A DNA stretch of 64,000 bases from Siphlonurus alternatus. Its lineage: Eukaryota; Arthropoda; Insecta; Ephemeroptera; Siphlonuridae. Positions 44,901 to 58,200 of the stretch are shown here, in pieces. How positions within the stretch are numbered: position 1 is the first letter of the stretch; each line of letters opens with the position of its first letter. The notes under the pieces were generated by a model. The model saw only the letters and a program-made list of their open reading frames with translations. It made no database searches and was not told the origin of the DNA. Location of the stretch: positions 26,704,816 through 26,768,815 of the forward strand of contig OX463779.1 of assembly GCA_949825025.1 (NCBI GenBank). The letters run 5' to 3'. Position numbers and translations under genes: made by a program.

Positions 44901-47900
44901 CATTATCACTACTTTCATCTCGCAATGATTGTGGTATAAAATCGTGAATTTTATGCGTTTGGTAATATGGATTATTTTTATAAAAAGCAGATTGGTGTTT
45001 TTTTACTATTACCTTCGATTTATTTCTTGTATTGTATGGAGAAATGTCGGAAACTTGATCGTATGACTCAGCATGTAGTCTTTTATACATTGCACATTTG
45101 TAAATATAAATACACGGTAAAGTTAACATGTTCAGTTCCCTAAAATATGTTCTACATGAATCATATTTTTTAAACCCTTTTATTGTTTTAAGAGCCCTTT
45201 TTTGAAGAATAAACAGTCTATTTAACATAACATTATCACTACCCCACATTATTATACAGTAGCTTAAATGAGAATATATATTTGCATAATATACAGACAG
45301 TAATGTAGGATCTGACACAATTCTTTTTAATGAATACAACAAAAAATTGCCTCTATTTATTTTTTTTGAAATTTCTTTTAAATGTACATCCCAATTTAGT
45401 GTATTATTAATATTCAACCCAAGAAATTTGGTATCACTTGCTTCTTGGATAATATCCCCATCTAGTTTAACTGTAATATTTATTGTTTCTTTACTTGTTG
45501 GTAATTGAAATCTGAGGAATGCTGTTTTATCTACATTTAACAATAGTCTGTTGCATTTACACCAATTTACAAGTTGTTGTACAGTATTATTTGCTCTCAG
45601 TTCTAAATCTTTTACTGTTTTTGCTGAGATCTTTGCGTTTGTATCATCAGCGAATTGTGATATCTCATCAGCATCAATGAGGTGTGATGCCAAATCATTT
45701 GTGGTAAAGTTGTATATACGGGGGCCCAATTTGGAACCCTGAGGGACCCCAAGGGTTACAGGTAGAAGGTCGGATTTGTATTCATGATTGACATTTCCAT
45801 TTAGTTCTGATTTTATTTCAACATATTGATATCTATCACTAAGATAGGATTTAAACAAATTTAAACTGGTCTCATCACAACCCATGGCATTAAGTTTGGT
45901 AATAAAAATGTCGTGAGGGAGGCAATCAAACGCTTTTGAAAAGTCAAAAAAGAGTCCAACTGAGTATTTCTTATTTTCTAAATCATCATAAATTGGATTA
46001 ATAAATTCAAATATAGCAGTTTCAGTTGATTTTTTAATCTGAAAGCCATGTTGTGTGGGGGATATAATTTTATTATTTTGTTCGTAAATAGCAAATTGCA
46101 TATCCATTACAGCTTCAAAAATTTTGGCAAATACAGATGACAGACTAACAGGTCTGTAATTTTGTATATTATTTTTACATCCTTTTTTATGAAGGGGGTA
46201 TACTTTCGAAATTTTTAAACATGATGGAAATATACCTTCTAGAATTGATTGATTAATTACAAAAGAAAGAGGAACAGCAATAAGTTCAGCACAAATTTTT
46301 ATAACAGTGTAAGGTACATCATCTGGACCAGCTGCATTTTTATTTGGGAGGCTTTTCATAATTTTTAGTACATCAAAATAGTTTATGGTTTCAATTTTAA
46401 AAGGTGGAATATTTTTAGAATTGGTGGGAGGAGGAGGGGTAGACAAGTTAACTTGAGATGGACTATGTTCCCCGTATTTTGATGTAACTAAATTTTTTGG
46501 AGTATTTACAAATAAACTATTACATTCATTAGAAATTAAATTAGGGTTAGTGATTATAGTATTATTTATGTTTAGTTCAGTAATTGAATTTTTATTTTTT
46601 TGATTATAATTTGTTTCAGATTTCACAACATCCCAAGCAGTTTTTACTTTATTGTCAGAATCCTTAATTTTTTTATCATTTAAATTTTTTTATTGCATTC
46701 ATTACCTTAATGTTGTGTAATTTATAAAGTTTATTATTTTATATATTGGATATAAAATAATTAAAATAAAAGAGTAATAAAACAAAAAAAGTCGTCGTCC
46801 TCTACTCGTATTATTATTATATAACATATTATAGACATAAAATGAACATTTGAAAATTATAATATCTAATAGGTTCAGTGATTCAATAATTATTATTAAC
46901 ATGACTAATGAGACTAATCAGATATATGATATCTTATGTATAATATATATTATTGGAACATATATAATGATAATCTGTCAAAATAGGAAAAAAAAAAAAA
47001 TGAAGATTATAGGCAAGCTTTAACTTAAAAATGCCGCAGCGCCGCATTCTGACATCGCTTCGTCCGTAAGGTTTGTTAGGAGAAAAATCTTATTTATTTT
47101 TTCATTCAAATTCTATGCTGCACAAAATCTCGAATATTTTTTACTACGCCACGAATGCTCCTTGCAGCGAAGGTTTTTTTTTCCGTGGGTTTTTTATCCC
47201 CGAGGGTTTTTTTTCCTAGGGTTTTTTTTTCAAGGGTTTTTTAATACAAGGGTTTTTTTTCCGAGGGTTTTTTTCCGCTTACCAATTAATCATATCAATT
47301 TATTATTATTATTATCTTGTGACGTTACGAAAACCATAACGCTGTCGTGGAAGCCGCAGTCTGCCGTAGAATGTCACTTGTCTGTTCTCTGTTCCACCGA
47401 GATTTGGATTGACATGTGTGAAAATCACCGCTTTATTAGCCGCCGGCGCTGAGCTGTCAACTTTGACGTTCACACACAGACCGTTCAAGTACGCGGCTTA
47501 TTTGAAGGAATTTACCGAAGGTTGACGAAAATTGTCGAATATTGAGGTTTCTCAATTCGACGTCTAGGCCGTCCTCCCAGTACTTAATTAATTATATTTA
47601 TTTATTTCTCTTATGGCTGTACCAGAGAGTTTATACATAATATATAATATTACAATGTAAACTCTTTGGCTGCCCGCTGTACAGTACATAATATAATACA
47701 ACATAGAGACAAAAAACTTTAACAGTCGTTGGGTGGAAATGGACTTTCCCTAAATTAACGTGTTTCGAAGGACAGAATATATAATTATGTCCACTCCATG
47801 CCATGAATCCCAATTGATATAAATTTAAGTATTGTCTTGCTCTAATATAAAAAATATAGTCTGAAATAAGAGCATATTATTAATTAATATTTTTTCTATT

Positions 47901-48880
47901 AATTTCTGCAACGCGTCCTATATGCGCGACGTTCTATTGACCTCATAAAGTACCAATAGATGGCATTGAAAACAGCCTCTATAGAATCAGTATGACTCAA
48001 CTACACGTGTACTTTAGCCAGTAGCAAAGCTCAGATATCAAAACAATGACACTTTTAGAATCACCCAGGTAAAATAATCCACCAGATGTCCATACCTGTC
48101 TTTTTATGACGTCAATTATAAATATATTATAATAGAGCTCTGCAAAATTGACAAGCCGAAACCAAATGATCTTAAAGTAATATTAATATATATACCTTCA
48201 GTATAATTATATAATCCATGCTGCTATAATGCTAATTTCATATATGTAGCGAAAATTCTGACCCGTTTGCCATGATAGGAGGAGGTGGGGAGGGATATAG
48301 GGCGCAGTGGCGTAGCCAAGGGGGGGGGGTTCGGGGTTTAACCCCCCCCCCTCCCCATGAAGATCGAGTAGTGACTGGATATTTATTTATTTATTCTCTT
48401 GTGGCTGTACATAATACAACATAGAGACAAAAAGACATTTTCCTTAAAAATTAATATTAAACTATAATTATTTACTATAAAAAAATTAGTATAAAATTGA
48501 CATGCACATGTTACATAAGTATACCCTTGAAACAAACTCAATTTTTGTAATTAGAATTAATATATTCATTAACTGAGATAAGAAGAAAAAAGGAAAAATT
48601 ATAGAAATTTGAAAAAAAAAAGTTAAATAAAAAATTGAAATTTAGGGTTATCAAGTAGACTTTTCTTTAAAATAAACAAATTATAAGTTAGTTTCTAATT
48701 TTAACAGGAAAAAGTGCGACTCATATAAATAAATGTTTTATTTCCCTTACAAACTGCATGTGCATATAACTACTATTGTATAAATTAAAACGCTCTCACG
48801 TGTGCTGCACCTTCATTTAATTGGTTGCTCCACGCGCCCGGTGCAGACAAAATTTAACAAAAATAAGAGAAGCAATTCCC

Positions 48881-48915
<35 letters not shown>

Positions 48916-50196
48916 TTTGTTTATTTATTTATTTTTTACAATATCTTATATAATGATGTGAACTTGGATTATTAAATAAATTTTAAAAATCAAATTCAAT
49001 TAAATGACACGTACACTGATTCTATAAAAATAATATAAAGTGGTTACATGAATTATTACTTGATTTAATTAAAATGATTTACTCAAAGCTGTATTTATTA
49101 TACGCACGTATTCAAAAGAAATTGAAAAATGGGGTGAAAAAAATATAAAATGTTAAAAAAATTGCATCAGGCCATATATTTTACCCTCTAATACAATAGT
49201 ATTTTTCCATTATTTTACCCTAAAAAAGGGGCGTGTCCTTAAAAAATCGCGCCTGCGGCGGGCTATTGGGGGGCTTCGCCCCCCAAACCCCCCAGTGGGT
49301 TGTTCTTCATCTTTGTCCTGAAGACCCACCCCCCACCTTGGGCAAATCCTGGCTACGCCACTGATGGGGCGTTCGCCACCAAGGACTATATACTTACCGC
49401 GGTCAAAGATGCCGCTTTATTAGCCATCTGTCAAATCTGTCATGCTGTCAAATCTTTGACGTCCTCAAAAAAACCGCCCGAGCACGTGGCTCGTTTAGCG
49501 GACTTCCCCGAAGGTTGGCGAGAATTGTCGAGTATCGAGGTTCTTCAATAAGTTGTCCTACAGGCCGTCCTCCCAGTATATAGTCCTTGGTTCGCCACTG
49601 CCTAGAAGGTCCCCCCGAAATACAACAATACAAGAGATCGAGATGCATGCATTGCATGTACACGGTACTATACTTTTTATTTTTCACTTTAACTATATAG
49701 ATTGTAAATTTAATATCAAAGTCAGAAAAAGGAAGACCATGCATTTGTCCAAAAAACTCTTTGTAAACATAATCGAGTTTTTGAGAAATTACATTATTTT
49801 TAACAAAAATCTTTTATTCATAAAAGACAGGTTTATAACTTCCGTAATAATTCTGTCATAATAGTAATACTTTTTTCCCTTGAATTTTTCAAATTTTAGT
49901 ACCACATTTTGGTACCACATTTAATTAAAATGATTCCAGTTTTGAGCATGTAAAAAAGTTTTCCTTTCTCAGAATTTTCAGTAAGGGATCAATAAATATA
50001 TTTTAATACGTCACTCATGCTATTGGGCGAGCATCTTACATTTTCTATAACAATTATACCATATTTTTATTATTTGTTTATTTTAATTGAATAAGTTTAT
50101 AGTATGCAACATAATATAATATATTTTACTAATGCATGTGCTGTACTGACGATGCAATGGATAATAAGAAATGCCTATCCTATATACACATACAGG

Positions 50197-50230
<34 letters not shown>

Positions 50231-50234
50231 CCTG

Positions 50235-50306
<72 letters not shown>

Positions 50307-50310
50307 CCTG

Positions 50311-50368
<58 letters not shown>

Positions 50369-50464
50369 CCTGTATCGTGTATATAGGATAGGCATTTCTT
50401 TTTATCCATTGCATCGTCAGTACAGCACATGCATTAGTAAAATTAGTATATAATATATATTCTA

Positions 50465-50499
<35 letters not shown>

Positions 50500-51324
50500 T
50501 AATTATTGTTATATTTTTTCATTTTTTCACATTTCTGGCACTCACAAATCTCAAATCAACTTCTCTTCTCATGGATCGAGAGTTCAAAGTAAAACTGTGT
50601 GTTGTCGTCTCATATAAATTAAATCACACCGATCTTAAATTTTAAGTGAAAAGTTTGTCATGCACCTCGGGACTGCTCAAACGTTACCAAAAGTGACAGA
50701 TCCAAGTGGCAAAGAAGATAGTTTATAGTTTCAGTATAATACTGTATAATACATAATGTATTATACACTTTATACAGTACATGGAGGAAATAGGAAAATC
50801 TACCGCGAGAGCTGCTAGTATCGGTTAATACTCTTATCTCCAGTTTGGAACCCTTCTTGGGAATCCTTCTATATATTATCCTTGATACAGTATTATACTG
50901 AAATTATATACCTGCAAATTATCTAATACATAACTTTATATTTTTCACTCGACTATTTCCACTGCCCACTCCGGCACTCCACTGTGGGCGGTACCCATTC
51001 ACTCGACCTTTATTTATCTCTCTCAAAACTAGTTAAAACCATGGATATCTATAATTCATCCATGCTCAAAACATAATTTTTTTGTTATATTATGATTCAC
51101 GCATCCTACGCGTCCACCACGCCTCCATGAGCTGTGCAGCAGTGCGGACAGTGGCGACAGTGCCTACAAAGGCTACAAAAATAAAAATAAATGTCCGATC
51201 ATGTTAAAATTAGCCGGATCGGACATTTTCATTTGAATGGGAGCGTATATACAATACAAACAATACAATTCCTGCTTTTCCCAGATTTCTAATTTTCATT
51301 CATTCATTGTTGTTGTTTTTTTCC

Positions 51325-51399
<75 letters not shown>

Positions 51400-54300
51400 T
51401 ATATTTTTTTTTCATGGTTGAGTCGAGTCAAACTTATAAATATTTATTATATTATTTATTATTTGCTTTAAATAAACATGACACGGATAAATTTTTAATT
51501 AATACAATCATTTATTGATCTATATATATTAGGATTGTTACAAAGTTGTAAAATTTGTTGTGTTAAAAGAAATGCCACTTAATTAATTTTAATCAGGTGT
51601 CAGCTCACAAAAAATACATTATAGAAACAAATAATGTAAATAATACTGGAAATTTTATATCAGGAACATGGAACCTCCGTCAGCGATTGTGGTTGGAAGA
51701 AATATTAATCTTGAAACACGCATGCATCAAGGTAAAAAAAAAAAAATGTACAAAATGTATAAGTGACATCAATTCAAAATAAAAGAATTATAGTGCACAT
51801 ACTAATACATCACTTCTATAATTATTAATTAATAAAAATCATTTGCAGCTATTTGTACAAAATGGAATGTATAAAGTATAAAGGGAGTAACTTAATTTAG
51901 GGGCTTGTGCGAGTCAAAGAGGTGGTTATTAAAGATCGTTGGGTCGCAGCCGAACCTCTACATCTGGCCCCACGTCAGTGCCGAACTCTGCGTCGTAGAG
52001 AGCCTGAAGGACCCGCAGTTTAGCCAGGGCCTTGCGACGTGGAGCCAAACGACGCAGAGTGTGCGCCACGCTCTTACAGAAGAGTGAATCCTCGTCTTCA
52101 TGTTGATCCACGAGTCGTGAGCCCACCTCTGCCAGGCTGCTTGTGGCGGTGACCACGGGCGAGCAGGCCTCCTCTTCATGTGTTCGCTTGCGAGAGGGCC
52201 GCTCCTCTTGCGGTTCCTCGTCGTCCTCTCCGTCCCGGCTCACCGAGATCCACTCGAACGACGCGTCTTCTTCCTCGCACACAAGCCCGTCGTCCGAGCC
52301 ACCCTCCAGTTTGACCAGTTGCTCGTCGGTCAGTGCAGAGCTCCACGTTCCGTCTCCACGAACCACGCGCCGGCTGACACAAAGGAATTTTTTAGACGTA
52401 TTTTTACCCATATATTAAAAATATAATATGTATAGTGGGGGATCATTGATCATAAAAGAGCAAAAAAATACTATTTATGTTTTGATTTTATAAAGTTATA
52501 CGTAATTGTAAGAATATATAATAGAAACGTTATAATATAAATATAAAATTAAAATATTTATTAATAATGATTATATTCCTGCAGAAAAACGAGTGAGCAA
52601 AATTTTCCATGGGGTGGAGAATATTATAATATTTAGGAAGTAGCATTAAGGAGTAATGTACAAAATATTGTACACTTCATTCACATAAAAATGTCCGATC
52701 CACTCATGTTAAAGTACAGCTGAATCGGACATTTTTATCTATATAGTCGAGTGTATATTATACACAAGATGTATTGAGAACTTTCATCATGATTATACAG
52801 TAAAACATGCAGGAGATTATTGTAAATATTGATTAGTCGCATAATATTTTACCGCGTGTATTTGTTTTTCCGGTAAGAAATATTTATGCACAAAATTATT
52901 CTATGATTTTCCGTTATATTCCGATTAATCGATATAACTAACATTTAATTAAAAAAAAGTGAAATATTGGAACTTCAAAATTAAAACTTTCTATTAAAAT
53001 TAAGCTAAAATGTTTAATTGGATTGGAGAACTAAGAGAACTTACATTACAAAATTATCTTATCTTCGCTTTTTCTCCTGAATACAGTATGCATGTCTAAA
53101 GTCGTTCTCTAAAAAAATTATAGCGGGATGAATTTGCCCTGCCGCTTTACTTTTACATGTTGACAAAGTATATAGGCTGCTTATGTTGGGTACTGTTTTT
53201 GGTCATGGTTTCTGCTCCTCACCTCCGGTGCATGATAAAGTCCCAGAGGAAGGTCATTGGTTCGATAAGGCGCCACGGCTTACTGCGTCGGTTGGCGCCT
53301 CCGTCCTCGTTGCGCTTCAGCAGCATGGCCTTCTTCTCGCGCACGAAGCGGTCTCTCAGCGAGCGCCATCGGTTGCGGCAGTCCTCGGCTGTGAAACCAC
53401 GCACCGTCAATCGATCGTACTCTGACGCAGTACATCTGCAGCTACACGCTTGAAACTCCTGAGTTTGTAGAATAAAGAGGAAAAGTTTCTCTGGTACAGT
53501 GCGTACAGTAACTGGAGAGAAAGGGGTGGAGAAGAAGTATAGTAAAAATTTATCAAGGGAAATAGTATTTATTTTATTTATTTGTTTATTTATTATACTT
53601 TCTTTCGAACATGATGCAAAAAAAAAAAAGAACAAAGCTGGGAAACCCAAAATACGCCCACTTAACCCATCTACTTCTGACGGTGACGTCGGTGACAATC
53701 CCTCCTTCCAATAAAAGCCCCACCCCAAAAAAATTATGACTACAACTGCATTGTTGGAACTTACGTGTTGCCGCAAGTTGCCCCGCTATGATCTTCCAAG
53801 TGTTCTCCTTGACGCGCGTGTCTTTGTAACCGAGACATCGGGGGTCGTAGATCACCTCGTAGCCCCTCACCGTCTCGATCAGACGAATGTCTCGCTCCGT
53901 CGACGTAAAGGTGGATGACGGCAGGGTGCTCTCAGCAACAGCAGCACTTCTGTTCATCGACATGACGCAGCAGTCTTACCGGCGTGTACGCTCTGTCTCT
54001 CGCTCACCCCGACTGGCGACTGCTGCGGAGAGACAGCGGAGGTTACGTGCAGGGAGTCGCGTTTGCGTCCTTAGCTGCTGACGCAGCCAGCGAGCCGCGG
54101 CATGCCATTGGCGCAGAGCAGCCGAGGGGAGACGCTGGCGCGGTGCGTGACAGCTTGCTTGCCCGTCGATCGCGTGCATCCCGCGAGTTGCTGCTGCTTG
54201 CTGTTGACGCTACTACGTACTCACAGAACCCACCGCCTGCCGCAACGCCGCTCGCCTCAGCATGCGCAGCACGATGTCTCATCCCACCGCCAGACAAACT

Positions 54301-55185
54301 CTGCGCCAACTTATTGGACCCTAGCTATAGCACACTTACCTATCAACGACAACAAAATTTCAGCATTTTTTTATTTCAATTACTGTTTATAAATTATAGA
54401 CCTAAAATGCTTTACAAAAAAAAAAAAAAATATATGACAGCAAAGAATAATTATTTTCTAATTAGTTGTAGTTAATATTCAAATGAACTAATTTTTAACC
54501 TTTCATTGCGTTTCATATTGACTTATATAATGTGTTTTTTTTTTACTATAATACATGATACGGTACGGTGTACGGTAGAATTTTATGTCTGCAATGACTA
54601 AATTTTAATTCCAAAAAATGTTCCTTAGTCAACCAGAACTTAAATTGCCGAATATTTTATTATTTTTACTCGTCGAACTAGTTCAACTCGCAATGTGTTA
54701 AGCATAATTAAGAACCAATTATGTACAGTAATGTAAGAAATAATGCTCATCAATGGTCAGCATCCATGATGACATCACCAATCCTTTGTCCTCCCATTTA
54801 CTTACAAAAAAAGATTGGGCGCACGTAAGATCCTATACGGAGCAATTTTTCGATCGCTTATTGATTGTTAACCCTCTAAATAAGTTATGTTTGCAAATTT
54901 AAAATTACGTATTGGCACTAACCTTTTACGTTTGCTGCTATAAATTTTTTATTATTTGCCTTGGGTCAGTTTAATTAATTAAAGATGAGCATCTAAAGAA
55001 TTTCGCGGTAGTAGTGTTTTCATGTATTCAGTTTTGATTTTGGAAACTGCTGGGTCGAACTGAGAAGTATAAGACTTTAAAAGTCATTGCACATCTACAC
55101 AATACAATTTTTCTATGTATTTCGTATAATTTTCTTGTTTCAAATTTATTTTATGTGTCCAATTTTAAATATATTCATGTATATT

Positions 55186-55232
<47 letters not shown>

Positions 55233-58200
55233 TTTTAAATCATTTGGTCATTTGGCTTATACAGAGACCAAGAGATTGTAATTGATCAAGTCAAAACCTT
55301 ATTATATATAAATCAAATTAATATATACACAGAGTAGTTGCATGCAATTTACTTGTATTAAAGGATAAATTATATGCAATAATTTGAACACGGTTTCAAA
55401 CCGGGCTCCATTATTTAACAAATAGAATATTTAAAAAAAAAATCTAAATAAATTTCTAAAAATTATATTGGTTAATTATTATAAATATAGAGCACTCGTC
55501 GATCGGCTTTTGTGCAGCCATTAATTTATAAATATAAAGTATATATCGTCCCTCGTCCGCAATAATGAGCTATCTGCCTTCCAAAATTCAAATGCAATAA
55601 TGAGCTGTCTGCTTTTCCTTTTACATTAAAATTGCATTCACCTCGTAAAGCAGACAGCTCATTATTGCATTTGAATTTTGGTAGGCAGATAGCTCATTAT
55701 TGCGGACGAGGGACGATATACTGTATAATATATAAGATACAATTATTCATCTTGGATATTTTAAGAAGAACTTTCGTTATAAGCTTTGAAGTCCAAAAAC
55801 GGCAAAAACACATTTTTTGGGGTATTTTATAGTTTATTCACTTTATACAAATAGCATGTAAGAAAAGAAAAAACGAAGAGTGAAAAAACTGACAGATACT
55901 TCAGATCAGAGGTTATATTTTTGACTAAATTTATTTTATTTTTTTAAAAAAAACGGAGGTAATAGTTGCAGGTCCTTGCGGCCGCTTGCGGCACACATTT
56001 ATCACATCGCATGCATTGGTCTGCATTTCGTAAACGCATAGTCGGTTTATAGATAGAAAAAAAAAATATCAACCATCTGTAGATACAGAGAACTCAGCGG
56101 CGTAGCCAAGTTTTTTTTTTTTTTTTTTCGGGGTGTAACTTCCCCCCCCCCCTTGAGGATCGAGTAATGACTATATATAATTATATAAGGCAAAAAAAAA
56201 AAAAAAAAGAAAAAATTATAGAATAGTTAATATTTTTGAAATAAATAAATAATATAACATTTATATTAGGAGATATCAAGTTCTCTTTTCTTTAAAATCA
56301 GCAACTTATCATAGAGTTGTTTGCTATTTTTGTTTACGAGGGAAAATAGCATAGCAGGTACACGGACGGTCAGGAGGGTAAAAAAGAGAAAGTGGAGGTC
56401 CAACTACTATATGGCATTAGATAGGAGAAATGACAAAAAAATAAAATAAAATAGTTTTGATTGTTCTTTAAAGTAGAATGTCCATCAGGAAAAAAGGTTG
56501 AGTTAGCATTTTTTTAAAATAGTTCAAGTGGTCCTCCATTACATATACGGAACCAAAATCCAAAAAATTCTATCGCACGCATTGAAAAGAAAGTAAAAAA
56601 GTAGGGTAAAAAAAATATAAAATTAAAAAAAAATAAATGCATAAAGCCATTTATAGCCATACATTTTGTACAGTATAGTAATTTTTCATAATTTTACTCT
56701 CACGTGATTTTAATTTCCAAAAAAGACCTATATAACTCCGAAGGAATTGACATTATCGTTATTGCATATATATATAATTATATGTAATGTACTGTACAGT
56801 TCTTAATTTTTTTTGTATCATATTATACGCTACGAAATTATGGAATTCTGTGTGAGAGAGCCCTAACTGCGAGTACTTATACTATATATACCAACATAAT
56901 TAAGTATATTAATTGTAAGATTTACTAAGTAAAGGGATCTTGATATATACTAGGTACACCCTCACAAGGGTTAATTGTTGACAGCTCGGTGATGTTAATT
57001 ATACTGCATGATTGTGAGTTAATTGTTTTCTACCTTGCCGCATTGTTCCCTAAATGCGCTGAAAAAAGACAGTAACTGGACAGAGAGCTTTCAATTTAAT
57101 TTAAATCACTATATAAGATAGGCCAAGCCAATTATTTTTAAAAAAATTGCCATTGCTCCTACGTGTTTTAACATAGTTTTGCCCTCCACTTTCTCTTTTT
57201 TTCTCCTATTTCTGCAGCATGCAGGTAGCGTCCTTTTTTTTTTTTTTTTTCTTAATTTGATGGCAGAACCTGGTAATGTCCACATTTCGATCACAGTGTG
57301 CGTGCATGTTTTGTCCTTGCTAATGTGTGTTGTCGCCATGTGTGTCGCTTGATGTCCTCCTCGCTTGCCCACACAGGTGGCCCCCGGGAAATGACCAAGG
57401 GCAAAAGGGCATACAAGCAACGCAGGAAGAACGAAGGAGTTTCTCCCATAGACGGCGACAAAGGTGGGTTTTTCTTCGCTGCTGAACATTTTGATCAAAT
57501 TAATAGCAACTAACAAGTGTGTGTTTTCTGAAAATGAAATTATTACTACTGAGGTGGCATGATTTTTTTTTTTTTTTTTGCATGTTTAATTTAATTGATT
57601 TATCGTAATATTATTCAGCATATTTAGACAATTCTCTTGAATGACAACACACAACACAGACATGCATTTAAGAGTATTCGTGCAGTTGTAGAGAATATTG
57701 CATGTGTGTTCGCAGGGTCTCTAGTAGTGCCGGAGAGTGTCAAGGGCAGTGTCGAGGAGGTGCCAGCTAAGCGGTCGCCGACTCCTGCTGCGGTCCCCGA
57801 GAAGGGTCCGAAAAGCCCCGCACTCGAACAGGCCAGCATCGAGGGGTCTCCCTTGCTAATCGAACCCAAGAAGGAGGGAGACGAGCCCACGTGCCGCAGC
57901 TGCTGGGCGTCGTTCCCGTCCGTCAACGAGCTTGGCGTGCACATCAAGAAGCAGCACGTTGTAAACCGAGTGTGTCATCGTTGTGGCCTCACCTCGTTCC
58001 CCTCGTGGGCCACCTTTGACGAGCATCACCTGGTGCATTTGAGGCAGACTGAGCTCAGGGTCCGGCTTGAAAGACTTGATCCGTCAAAACTTCCTCCCGA
58101 ACCTCCTCGTCGGCGACCTCCCGTAGCACGCAAAAGGACGGGACGCCCCCCGAGCCCTCCTCCACCGGTTCGTGAACCCATCAAGCTGACGTTAAGGCTC

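Larger units (their letters stand above)
43837..47283. mobile_element. 3.4 kb composite: modular-repeat element interrupted by a LINE
   Basis: The same terminal repeats as 39692-40420 occur in opposite orientation, with perfect AATTAATC duplications outside. Inner sequence is collinear with the empty copy up to 44155 and again from about 46739; everything between is a minus-strand LINE insertion flanked by TTAT. The right repeat is also altered: about 125 bp (47016-47141) matching the repeat at 31940 replaces part of it, and a 14-bp deletion removed GGGCTGCTCCTTCA. Confidence 0.88.

Noticed and set aside
43837..47283. A wholly new class of terminal-repeat element using reverse transcriptase
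   Set aside because: The empty copy at 39692-40420 shows the RT segment is an insertion with its own LINE-like tail; kept only as a possibility to test.
50083..50522. Ile-Tyr repeat frames
   Set aside because: They arise from (TA)n in the core of an inverted repeat.
53223..53456. Longer exon 2 of the MADF-BESS gene starting after the stronger CTACAAACTCAG acceptor
   Set aside because: Joined to exon 1 it shifts the frame and meets a stop within six codons; the acceptor at GCGTCAG keeps the MADF domain continuous.
53984..54475. 163-aa + strand frame and its antisense partners near the MADF-BESS start
   Set aside because: GC-rich leader sequence gives several overlapping frames in both directions, and none shows a recognisable domain.
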